From Spizellomyces punctatus DAOM BR117 (lineage: Eukaryota > Chytridiomycota > Chytridiomycetes > Spizellomycetales > Spizellomycetaceae), in contig NW_015971541.1 in the NCBI RefSeq assembly GCF_000182565.1, forward strand, positions 824,637-888,636: a stretch of 64,000 nucleotides of DNA, in the 5' to 3' direction. A model generated the notes under the pieces. That model saw only the letters and a list, made by a program, of their open reading frames with translations, was not told the DNA's origin and searched no databases. This document shows, in pieces, positions 12,110 to 22,882 of this stretch; position 1 is the first letter of the stretch, and every line of letters starts with the position of its first letter. Both the position numbers and the translations under genes were made by a program.

Positions 12110-15100
12110 ATGTCTCCGGTAAAGAAAATGACGATAAAAAAAGAGAAGAACCCTGGCCGAACGACAGGATCTGAAACACAGTCCATGTCTACGAGTGAGC
12201 TTCCGCAATCGGAGAACAGCAACCTCGAGTCGGATGCACCAAGAATCCCTGCTGACTCCACTGCAGCAACTCCACCGACAACACCCACCGCATCTACTAG
12301 CCAGCTACCTCCACATCCCGCCGACCGCTCCCGCACGACCCTTTTTGTCTCGACTATTCCTTATAATGCCACAAACGAGCAACTCCAAGAGTTCTTCTCG
12401 GAGATCGGTCCAGTACGGACCAGTTACGTTGTGGCCGATAGAGAGGCTAGCGAATTCAGGAACAAGGGTTATGGATATGTCACTTACGCCCTTCCTGAGG
12501 ACGCACTCAGAGCCATAAAAGAGTTGAAAAAGACAAAATTCATGGGCGTGCGTACTTTGAAGATAGAGTACGCGTACAAAAAAAAAGTCGCAGAGGAAAG
12601 GAAGGCAGCTGGTCTTCCCGTAGAAGGGGAGACGCAGCCCATAAAGAAGATGAAAGCTGACGGAAATAAAACCGGATCCACTCCATTCAGTAAACCGCGA
12701 GACCGACCGACAACGATTCTGATATCCGGCCTTGGTGTGGATATCAACAAGAAGCAAATTTACAAGAAGAGCAGAAAGTTTGGTGACATCAAGGAAGTCA
12801 TTTTTCCAGTATTAAAAGGCGACGTACCGGTTCCTGGTCAGGCCCTTGTTGTGTACTCCAGCGGAAAAGATGCGGAAAATGCGATCAAGCATCTTGACGA
12901 GCATCAGTTTAAAGGACACAAAATACAGGCCAAAAATGTAGCTGAAGAGCAAAGAGAAGCGAAACGAGCACGGCTGATTGTTCGCAATCTTCCATGGCAG
13001 TGTACAGTGGAGCATCTTCGCAAAGTATTTGGCAAACACGGCATTATTGTGGAGTGTTCTGTACCGCAAGGCGAGAACGGAAAAGCACGTGGCTTTGGAT
13101 TTGTACAGTTTGCTACACCAGGGGAGGCGGAAAAAGCCACCGAAGCAATTAACGGGACCGAAATTATGAAGCGGACGGTGGCTGTTGATTGGGCCTTGCC
13201 AAAAGCACAGTATGATCGGGTAGTGGCGGAAGAAGAAGTTGGGGATGAAGAAGACATAGAACAAGATGACCAAGAAGAAGAAATTGGGGATGAAGAAGAC
13301 ATAGAAGAAGATGACCAAGAGGGAGAAGAAGAAGATGCCGAAGCCAGTGTCTACATTGATACCGAAGGAAGGGAGGAAGAACCAGAGGAAGGACAAAACC
13401 AGTCAGAAGAAGACGATGGGGACGATGATGGGGAAGAAGATGAGGATGCAGACGGAAGCAGAAGCGAAAGTGGTGAAGAAAGTGCGAGTGATGACATTGA
13501 AGTATCTTTTGATGACCGGAAGTCGGACGTGGAAAATGATATACAGGAACAACCGGTCCCAAAGCGACGAGATTCCGCAAACAAAGGATTGAGCGCTAAT
13601 GTCACCGAGAGTTGTACATTGTTCATTCGAAACCTGTCCTTCGACACTTCTGAGGAAGAGCTGTCTGCCGCGTAAGTGCCTTGTATACAAAAGCCTGGCC
13701 TGTCATGTTTATCTTACGGTGAAAAACTAGATTGTCTACGTTTGGGCCTCTCCGGTACGCCAGGATTACAGTTGACAAAAGTACTGGTCGATCTCGTGGA
13801 ACTGGTTTTGTCTGCTACAAGCGGCAGGAAGATGCTGCTGAATGCTTAGCCGCATATGATAAGGCAAGCAAAGCAGCGGCGCTACTTGAAGCGGAAAATC
13901 ATGTTGGCGATGCGGATGCAAAAGCCGCAAAACGTCAGAAAAAGCTGCAACCTTCCAAATCGATTCTAATGCCAGAACCGTCTCTGACCGCCGGTGCCAC
14001 TCCATTCCTTGTCGGTGGTCGCTTCCTTAATATCACGCTGGCGGTTAATCGCAAGCAAGCTGCTGAGCTTGCGGAAGAAGGCAAACTGCGCCGGCGGGCA
14101 GAAGACAAGCGGAATTTATATCTCATGAGGGAGGGTGTGATCTTCCCAGAATCCGACGCCGCCAAAAGCATGACACCTTCCGAGCTTTCAAAGCGACAGG
14201 AAAGCTTTGCTCAAAGAAAGCGATTGCTCACGATAAATCCTAACCTATATATATCCCGTACGCGGTTGAGTGTACGGAATTTGGGGCTCAAGGTAGACGA
14301 TAAAGAGTTGAAAAAAGTCGCGTTGCTTTCAGTGAAAAAATTCTGGGACGAAGTGAAGAAAGGGGAGCGCGAGGGAATGGAGCCTGAGGTAATCAAAGAG
14401 GAAGAGGATGAAGGCCGGGCAGCTCCATCTGGTACCCGAAAGACAGTTCTGAAACAAGCCAAGATCCTGCGGAGCAAAGATCGCATCGACGGAACTACAA
14501 AACTGCCACGGTCTAAAGGTTACGGTTTCATTGAGTTTGAATCACACGCGGACGCACTTGCATGCCTTCGATGGTTGAATAACAACCCACGGGCATTTGC
14601 ACCACCACCTTCGAAGAAGGAAGATGCTGACATGCAGGCCATTGAAGAACCGACTTCTTCGCGCGGTAAGCGCCCCATTGTGGAATTTGCTATTGAGAAC
14701 CGCCAGGTCATGAAAAGAAGAGAGGAGCGCGAGGGACAGCATAAGAGTGCTAAACGTAAGCGTCAGGGTGAGGAGGATGGTGAGAGCGGTCAACCGGCGA
14801 AGAAGCGATTCGGCGAGACATGGAAAGAAAGAAGGTTGGCTCAAAAGGCGAAGAAACTGTTGAAACAGGGCGATACGCCGAAAGAGCAAGGTGTGGCCGC
14901 TGGAGCTGCGGTTGAGACCCACAAAAATCAAAATGCGGCGAAAAACAACAAGCGAAAGCGGGATCAGGGCGGCTCAGAGAAGATAGGCCCTGCGGCGAAG
15001 AAGAACGCGAAGGAACCAGGGAAGTCTAAGGATGGCAAATTGACTCCCAAGGTAGCGGCAGAGATCAAGCCCAAACCAAAGTCCACTGCGGTCCCAGCAC

Positions 15101-15294
15101 CTCCAAGCGAGGACAAAAAGAAAAAGAAGAAGCCAAAAACCACTAAAGTCGAAAGACGAGACCAACGAGAAGAACAGAATTTCGATAACTTAGTGCAGAA
15201 GTACAAGAAGAACTTGTTTGGCGGTGCCAGCAAGGAGGCATCACGGGGAAGTACAACAGGTGGGGAAGGTGGGATCAAGAGATGGTTTGCGTAG
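12110..15294 (+). CDS. NOP4: Nop4/RBM28-type nucleolar RNA-binding protein
   Basis: Two exons (12110-13671, 13731-15294) give 1041 aa. Nop4/RBM28 acts in 60S ribosomal subunit maturation in the nucleolus. RRMs start near residue 75 (TLFVSTIPYNAT; YGYVTY), near 200 (TILISGLG), near 290 (ARLIVRNLPWQC; GFGFVQF) and near 500 (CTLFIRNLSFDT; GTGFVCYK), with a C-terminal RRM-like unit (RLSVRNLGLKV; YGFIEF). Between RRM3 and RRM4 lies an acidic segment of over 100 residues containing a near-perfect DNA duplication at 13232-13318. The C-terminal 170 residues are Lys-rich, as expected for a nucleolar protein. It is longer than yeast Nop4 (685 aa), mostly because of the acidic and basic tracts. Confidence 0.93.
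13232..13318 (+). repeat. Tandem duplication coding for acidic repeats
   Basis: Two adjacent copies, about 42 and 45 nt, share the core ggggatgaagaagacatag and the following gatgaccaa. In protein both read GDEEDIE(Q/E)DDQE. They sit in the acidic linker of the Nop4-like protein, so this is in-frame repeat growth. Confidence 0.85.
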
Positions 15295-15446
15295 TCTTAC
15301 ATATATCTATCATGTTGCAATTTGTGTTGGAATCGTAATCGAATATGCTTATTAAGATTTAAAGATATGGCACATGGCAATGATCATACCAGATGGCTAA
15401 CTGCGGAAAAGCACATCTCACAGGGGTCACTTCCAACAAAATGGAA

Positions 15447-16595
15447 TTATGCCCAACGCCCAATGATGGCCATGGCCAATGCGCCTAACCACAGGAAGAA
15501 AAAATGAAGAAGCGTCTCCTTGCTTGCTGTCCGCCACGTCTGTGCCTGGAAATGGGGGACGACGATGTTTACCAACCCATCATAAAGTAATATCCCTGCA
15601 GATAAGGCATCGAGGACCCCAGTCGAGATGAGGGCCTGCGTAGCATTCTCATGATCTAATGGCGGAACAGTCGTTCATCATTCGTTGCATCAAATTGAGC
15701 AATATGAAAATGATCGGGTAACTTACAATTGTGATTCAAAGCGATTCCTATAATGATGCCCACGGGTGTAGTCAGCGAATAGAACAAGACCATGCCGATT
15801 GCTATCATCTTTTTCTTAAGGTCAGCGTCCATGACGACAGTAGACACAGCAAGGCCTTCAAAAAACTGGTGGAAGCATAACGCAATAAGGAGACCTTTAA
15901 ACTCCTCCCGCGCGGCACCTAAAGTAACTCCGATGATGATAGAGTGGGAGGCGATCCCAAGTTCAAGAACATAGGTCATGACAGTTTTCTCTGCGTCTGC
16001 TAAGATCAGACTGTGAACATGTGCTTCGTCTGCATGGCTGTTCGCATACTGGTGTATCATATGAGGTTCAGGTTGGCCCCGTTCGAGGGTTCTGGTCCTG
16101 ACATCGTTTGCATACGCGGTGGTTGAAGTGTCGGAGGCCTTGTGCTTCCCATGATGTAGAATTACCATGGCGCTGTATTGCATGAAATGTGCAAAAAAGG
16201 CGCCGAGGAGAGCAATGGCGCCAGCCCATGCCGAGTAATCCTGAAAATGGGCTGGCAGGCAGGGATCGGTTAGCTGCATCTGAGCAGGCATCAGCATGTG
16301 GATAAAGGCAGTGGCGAGAATTACGCCTGCCCCAAAGAGCTTGAGACATTGAAATGGGAGCTTCCCAAACTTTTGACGATGGGGAAGATGGTGTTTATGG
16401 TTTGCGTTTCCTACCACAACACTACAATAACTTGCTCACCTTCTCTTTCGCCGTCCTTCTTCCCAAAATTGGTAGCATGGTTCCCAGAAAGGACAGTGCC
16501 ATAATGATAAAGATGGCAGCAATATGAAGTGCCATGTTGTATTCTCCTTCAACCTCCGCCGCACACGGATCTGCCGCATTATCGGGAGCGTCCAT
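15447..16595 (-). CDS. ZIP-family zinc/iron transporter
   Basis: Three exons (16595-16440, 16369-15727, 15655-15447) give 335 aa, the usual size for fungal Zrt1/Zrt2 plasma-membrane zinc uptake transporters. TM1 is MALHIAAIFIIMALSFLGTM, followed by GAGVILATAFIHML (TM2). A His-rich loop (ILHHGKHKASD, HMIHQYANSHADEAHVHS) separates TM3 and TM4. The metal-site helices carry LELGIASHSIIIGVTLG and ALCFHQFFEGLAV, with the HxxxE-type HQFFEG core. The last exon supplies the final helices (DALSAGILLYDGLVNIVVPHF, HFFFLWLGALAMAIIGRWA), and the protein ends right after TM8, as is typical. The substrate is probably zinc, but iron or manganese cannot be excluded by sequence. Confidence 0.95.
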
Positions 16596-17041
16596 TGGAT
16601 CGTTAGAGAGTGGTCAAAGTGGATCTTATTTGAAATTGCGAGAGGAGAGGTAGTTGGAGTTGAAGAAACGAACACTTATTGACGCGAGAAAAGGGGGGTA
16701 GACGGAGAGCTGGCCTTCCTTCCACAGTAGGGGCGGTTGGCAAACGCTTTTGAAAAGTTAGCGAGGTCATGACCGTGTTTTATCGACTAATTGAATGTGT
16801 CATTACCTACTGAAGAGTATAGCTTATTCAATTGACGAGTGAGCCGAGCGATAAGACACGTAAAGCTTTAGAGACAAAAGGCCGAAAGACAGTTCGGAGG
16901 GGCGGGGATTCTAGATTACTGAATTTCGAGTGCCTCACCGGTTACTGCGCCTCACACGAGAATTAAGGTTTGGCTGGTACCTCGGGTCGCGTTGGCAAAT
17001 CGTCTATTAGCGAAGGACAGTTTTGCTGGTGACAGTGAACG
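16596..17041. promoter_or_regulatory. Divergent promoter region, ZIP / GNAT genes
   Basis: 446 bp between two divergent start codons. No ORF. I looked for a Zap1-like ACCTTNAAGGT zinc-response element and did not see one. Confidence 0.45.
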
Positions 17042-17795
17042 ATGGCTTCCGCCTACGGTGCAATAAGTGGCCCACAGTCCAGAGCGGAGCTACCCCTTCC
17101 AATGCAGCTAACACTCAAGGATGGCTTCACCGCAACGCTCAGCAGGGTCGAATCCTTTGACACCGAGTTGACCGAACGCATTCGTTTGCTTTTGAATGCA
17201 GAGATAGAAGCGGGAAATACCTATCCTCAGGTGATGGATTGAAGCTGAAGCCACGTCATTCCCCAGCTCTACCTTGTCGCAGTTTGCTGATATCTTGTGA
17301 CACAATCAGGAAGAAGCGTTAGATGAGGCGTCTTTTGCAAACTATTTTTTATCTGGGGACGCTTTTGCTGTTCGCAGGAACTCTGACCATGAACTGCTTG
17401 GGACTTTTTACATCAAACCAAACTTTCCTGGTCGTTGTTCACACGTGAGTGCATTCTGTTTCCCCGGAATGCCTCCGCCGCGTGCCTAATCCCTCCGTGG
17501 CTGTTAGATATGCAACGGGGGATTCATAGTCTCAGGAGCATCGCGCGGACTAGGGGTAGGTAGAGAGATGGCAAAAGCTTTCTTGGTCTTAGCGCCAATA
17601 CTTGGATATCAAGCATCCATGTTCAATCTTGTATTTGAAACAAACACTGCCTCGGTGAACCTCTGGCAATCGCTGGGATTCCAGCAGATTGGAAGGGTTC
17701 CGAAAGCCGGTCGTCTCCGACGGAGCGATGGGGAAGGAGAAGTGTATGTAGACGCATTAGTTTTCTACTACGATTTTACAAACTTAGCGTCCTGA
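17042..17795 (+). CDS. GNAT-family N-acetyltransferase
   Basis: Three exons (17042-17230, 17310-17444, 17508-17795) give 203 aa. The acetyl-CoA binding motif is RGLGVGREMA in the last exon. Before it are LLGTFYIKPNFPGRCSHICNGGFIV (strands beta4/beta5). The C-terminal half reads FNLVFETNTASVNLWQSLGFQQIGRVPKAG, a pattern of small-molecule GNAT enzymes. It recalls fungal Mpr1-type acetyltransferases that detoxify azetidine carboxylate, but that identification is from memory and weak. No signal peptide or membrane segment, so probably cytosolic. Substrate unknown. Confidence 0.88.
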
Positions 17796-17874
17796 GGCTC
17801 TCTGAGAAAGTGCGTGGGCAATCATATATATGTATTTAGTTCTTGTGCCAAGAGGTCAAGAAAGGCTTGACTCA

Positions 17875-20800
17875 CTAAATAGCAAATTCGGCAATTCCCT
17901 CAACATCTATCCTTACACGCCCATCGCTATCCAAACGCGCCCATTCTGTCGTCAATTTCACAGCATCACCCACTGCATCCTCCACCTCCCGCCGAATACC
18001 TGCTTCGGCCATTCCGTACATGTCCTTTGGAATCCAGAGAGTCAAGGGTGCCGAACGCGCAGATGGGGGCGCCAGCTGTTCGGTAAAGTCTGAGGGTCCA
18101 AGATAATGTCGCTGCGGATTGGCCATTGCGGAAGCATTCACCCGCGGGGAAGTTGAAGGCACTGACTCCGGGTCCATATCAGAATCGTCATTTGAGGCAT
18201 TTGATTCGGAATCGTCGCTGGCTGCTATCGACTCGGACCTCAGTATAATGGGGTTTTCTAAATATAGCTGATCCGTTTGCGGTGCTGGATGTTCGTTAGA
18301 ATGCTCCTGTTGTTGTTTGGACTCGGAAATTGTTTCCGCACTTGTTCCAGCTTTTCTTGACTTGTACCTCTTCTTCACCTTTGCAAGCACCTTGTGTATG
18401 CGCTCAGCCGTCTGTCTAGTTATCCGTTGATTCCATTTCAAGATCTCGGCTGAGCCTTTGGCAATTTTGTTCTCGTTTCGGCGCACCCGATCGCGTACAT
18501 ACATTCCCTGCTCCGCATCCTCTACCGCATCCGTCCCAATCATTCTTTCTTCCATTTTTAACACAGCCTTAGCCGGGGCCGCGGCCATAAGGGGTTTGTA
18601 GAGATCGGCGTGACGGTGGCATAAAACGGTTATAGCCAGAGCAATCGCCATGATTGCGCTTTGAGCGAATGCCCTCTTCAAAAGAAAAAGACCCAGCAGC
18701 ACGAGCTGGTGAAGGTACACGCCCACAAAAAGCTGACGAGCGGCTGTATGCAGGTATAGTCCACCGGTTTGAGCCAAATGGCTGTAGACATATCTGTGGA
18801 AAACCGCAAAAAATGAATCGCATGCATAGATAACATGAAGAATCCTTACTTACTGCATCTGATACCCATAAGCAACGGCGTAAGATCCAAAGTACAAAAC
18901 TACAAAAACGAGTACCAGCGGTGCAACTGTACAATAGGTCAATCCAACTGTCGCCACGAACGAATGCTGAGCCATGATTGGTCCGGGCATGAACACATTT
19001 GTCTTGGACCATTCCTTGATACCCCGCGGTGTGACTCCGAACAATCTCAACATAGTTGGCTTAAGGATTAGAGTGGCGAGTTGCAGCAACTCTCCGGATG
19101 GACCACCGAGAGCGAGCAGCATGATGTAGTTGACGAAAAAATTTGAGACGGTCGGAATTGATGTGGCTAAAATGGAGAGAATCCGGGAAGGATATTCTAT
19201 CATGTTGACAACGGCTGTGAATAATGAACCGGATATTGTTATCACTAGGAGAATGTTGAAAACCTGTTAAGTGTCAGACGATGAATAGGATGAAGAAGCT
19301 CTGGTACGACAAATAGTAAGTTACCAGAAATATGTAATAGAAGACCAACAATCGCCTTTCGATCTGTGTATATGTTGGTTGTCCAGCAAAATGTGATAAA
19401 CCTGCCCGACCGACGAACTTCAGTGAATAAAGCAAAACGACACGAGCGATAGAAACACAGAAACTGACGTCTCATGATTATGGGAATCAGCTGAAATACC
19501 ACAGATACTGCGACCGTCGGGACAACACCTTGAATGACTCCTCTGACAGCAGGACTAAAATTGTTGAAGAAGCCCAAGAAAGGGGCGTACTGAAGCAGAG
19601 ATAAATCCAACTTATCTCTGTAACTGTGGTACTTTAAAACTTACGTAGATCAACTTATCAAGAGAAGCTAGGGAGGATAAAAAGGTAGCTTCATGATGGG
19701 AAAAAGACGTCAGCACCCAAGCTATGAATTCAGTACAGTCTGGATACTCACTGATGGTAGCCCAGAAAACTGTCACGGTTAACGTTACTGCCGTTGCAAG
19801 CAGCATTCTGCCACGTCTTTGCAAATACGGCACATCCAGATTCTCCCAGCTAGATCGATTGAGGAACGTTTAATGGCCTCGAATATGATCTTTTACTGAC
19901 AACATCTTACATAACGTCATCAGGGTTTACACATGCATAGCGATCGGCCATTACTCCAGGCCTGTCGTGTATATGGGCAAGAGCGGCAACGTGAGGTGAA
20001 AATATGTCTGTAAAAAGGACGAATGCGGCGCCTTGGTAAGATTTTTCCGAAGAATAGAGTCGGAGACGCCTCGTGGTGTGCTTTCTGCACACTGCCTGAA
20101 GTGTTTGGAGGCTTGTGCTTATGGCGTCTGCTTTATGCCCGAGAACGTACATTTTGCGACGTGTTGGACGGCGGACGGAGAGAGGAGATGGAGACGGTGG
20201 CAATGTCTTGGACGATCGCCCTGCGGCTTCTGTCTCATTGTTGGGTATGGGTGAATCTATACATTCATCCCACACGAAAGATGAATCAATGCTGCCCACA
20301 AACATCTCTCGCCGTTCTTCCAGAGAGGTGTCAGAAGCGATCTGAATGGCGATTGAATTGTCCACTTTTTTATCGGGGCATGGATTATCCGTTTGCTCGT
20401 CAGAGGAACCTTTGACATCGTATTCGTCTGGCGATATCTCCATTTCCGTTAAACGATTTGAGTCTGAAGCGTGAGGTCGTTCGACGGGGCCTTCCTCATT
20501 GTCGCGATGATGAATTTCTTGCATCTACGGTGGAATAACAATTATGATCAAAACATACGATAGCGTGCTTTTATCGTGCAAGTCCTGTAACCGCACCTCT
20601 GTGCCAATTTCTTCCTCATGTGCTCCCTGTTCCAGATCTGGCGTGATACTACCCTTTCGTCTATTGCCCCCCTGCTTTCGCATAATGTTTTGCAAGTATT
20701 TTGTTATCTCCTTCTCGACGGTATCTCTTGCAGTACGACGTCTCTCCGCATATCGCTCCAATGTTTTGCTTCTTTTCAATGCCACCACTGCGTGGACACA

Positions 20801-21656
20801 TCCCGGCTGAACCCGGTCGAATAACCGGTGGAGTTTCGTGGGATCGCGCAGACGTTTGGGAATGTCCCGAATGAGGAGAGAGTAACCGGATACCGAGAGA
20901 CGCTGGTCGTTGCTTAAAAGAAAGGAATGTCGGAGTTTTGTAGCTTTGGCCAGGAGTTGTTGGATTGTGAACATGCAAGCAACTTTTCCGAATTTAGCTC
21001 CTGCGTTATGACTGTCTGCCATCTTGCTAATGAAAGTACTCACGACTGTAAATCCAACTGACTACCAGATGCGCCCATAGTCTCACGGTTTCCCACGGCG
21101 CAATATTTGCCAGCGTCAAGCAGTTCAATCCGAAAAGGCTCTGCCCACCAGTCGCGTGTAATGGGAACAAGGTGATGATAGCCAGTCCAGCCAAAGATCC
21201 GAAAAATTTGAACATTGCCCGCATGTAAAATACTGTTGCGTAGGCATCATGTCCGCATTTCTCTATGAGAGTTTCCTCGGATGCCCATATGCAGGATTTG
21301 AGGAGTTCTAACCCCTTGAGTGATGATGTGCGTTGCCTGGATTCGATGATCCTTCAGCGGATCTGCCGCGAAACCGCTCATAAGACTCTTTTCGTTACGA
21401 ACCTTTCTGGAAGTAGATATGTCCTTGGAGAATAGACCAGTGGCACACGGGTTCTGAGGACCCAGAAAGCCCCATAAAAGCCTAGCTATATGGTTCAAAA
21501 GACCTTGTTAAAACCGAGGCAAGACGTTGGAAAACTTAGGTGTCTCAAACATACGGCAACCAGGCTATTGAAAGTCAGTGCAGATAGAAAAGTTGGAATA
21601 CTCGTTTGGCCTGCAGATTCTAGAATTTCTTGCTGGCTGGGTGGGACACCAGACAT
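17875..21656 (-). CDS. CSC1/OSCA-type mechanosensitive channel
   Basis: Eleven exons (21656-21555, 21485-21403, 21336-21044, 20982-20597, 20524-19911, 19849-19752, 19688-19645, 19589-19469, 19401-19325, 19263-18854, 18793-17875) join to 1048 aa. The family (CSC1, OSCA, TMEM63) forms stretch-gated cation channels. Landmarks: N-terminal LVYSPRTYLLPE, the loop YSLLIRDIPKRLRDP, the channel segment DVIWENLDVPYLQRRGRM, then PTVSNFFVNYIMLLALGGPSGELLQL and GYQMQYVYSHLAQTGGLYLH. Compared with family members I know, the large cytosolic loop (exons 4-5) carries a long acidic/Ser-rich insertion, and the C-terminal tail of about 250 residues is disordered. The join between exons 4 and 5 (GTGCGG donor at 20596) is chosen over a closer GTATGT that would break the frame. 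Confidence 0.93.
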
Positions 21657-21987
21657 GGCTGAAATATGAACGAAGAGCAAGATCGGACCAACATCGATCA
21701 GCACTGAGATCAGCAGAACATCGTTTCCGAAATTTCAGTCATAAATGATATCAGGCCCGGACTAAATAAGGTTATTTGTTTTGCGTGTGACCCCATAGCT
21801 TGTCCCTATATGACGTTTATTTTTTGGGATATCCTCGTAGGACTACTGTCCTCAAAAGTCGGCGGACGGATATCAACGCGCTACGTAAGCATCTGGCACG
21901 TGATGGCAGATGCAAACATTGCACTCTAGTTCATAGTCCTCCCGTCGTTCACGGATCCCGGACCCGCTCGTCTTCCTTATTGCCAAC

Positions 21988-22768
21988 ATGGGATTCTGGA
22001 CAGCATTCTTAACAACCCTCGGGATCGTCCGTCGGAGGGTCTCAATTCTCATACTCGGCCTCGACAACAGCGGCAAAACGACCATCATCGCTCACTTCAT
22101 TCGTGCATCATCAGTACCTGCAGCCCCCTCTCCAACCTCGCCGCCCCCCATTGTTCCGACCGTCGGCTTTTCCTTGGAGAAATTTGACTACGAGAACTTG
22201 AACTTTACTGTCTTTGACATGTCGGGACAGGGCCGATATCGAGAGCTTTGGAAACATTACTATGATGACACGGATGGACTAGTCTGGGTTTTGGATGCTG
22301 GGGATAAGGAAAGGATGGCGGTGGTTCGTGAAGAATTATGGAGTGTTTTGAGTCATAAAGGTGGCCTATTTTGGCAAACTTAGATTCACCCCAAAAATGG
22401 CTGACTCCACCCTCCAGCTTTGCAGCAAAAGAAGATTCCCATAGTCTTTTTTGCCAATAAAATGGATCTGGAGGGTTCTCTGACACCGCAAGAATGCATT
22501 GCCGCGTTGGGATTAGAGGAAATCAGGGACCGTAATTGGAACATTGTGTGGGTGTCCTTGTGTGGTCTTGAATTAAAGCTTCCTCGTACTAAGTTCAATT
22601 GGATTGATGTGGCATGGCTGGGCATCTTTACAGTGCATCAAGTGCCGTGAATGGAGAAGGACTAAATAGAGGGCTCGAATGGTTGGCAGGTACCTTTGGT
22701 GATGAGGACACTGTCATCTATACACGACCAGCTCACGTTAGTTGATAGGTCAGCTTAAAGAACGATAA
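21988..22768 (+). CDS. ARL6: ARL6 (BBS3) small GTPase
   Basis: Four exons (21988-22360, 22418-22547, 22634-22689, 22749-22768) give 192 aa. ARL6/BBS3 recruits the BBSome coat to membranes at the ciliary base. P-loop GLDNSGKTT, switch II FDMSGQGRYRELW, base motif FFANKMD and the late motif ASSAVNGEGL all match; FDMSGQGRYR is characteristic of ARL6 within the ARF family. Gly2 is present. A Pro/Ser-rich insertion of about 15 residues precedes the switch I PTVGF. The last exon is only 20 nt (ending QLKER); reading through instead ends at 22745 with a slightly different tail. With ARMC2, this supports a flagellated organism. Confidence 0.93.
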
Positions 22769-22882
22769 CCTGGCAAGCGGAATCAGATACGAAAACATGA
22801 TCGAAGATATATTGTACAAGATGAGGCTCTAACCCCAATGAGTTTACGTGATTTATAACAGGCAAGCACAAACATTACGTAT

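Noticed and set aside
12305-13675. Long minus-strand frames inside the Nop4 gene (88-194 codons)
   Set aside because: They are antisense shadows of GAA/GAG-rich coding sequence, showing up as Phe/Ser/Leu-rich frames without motifs.
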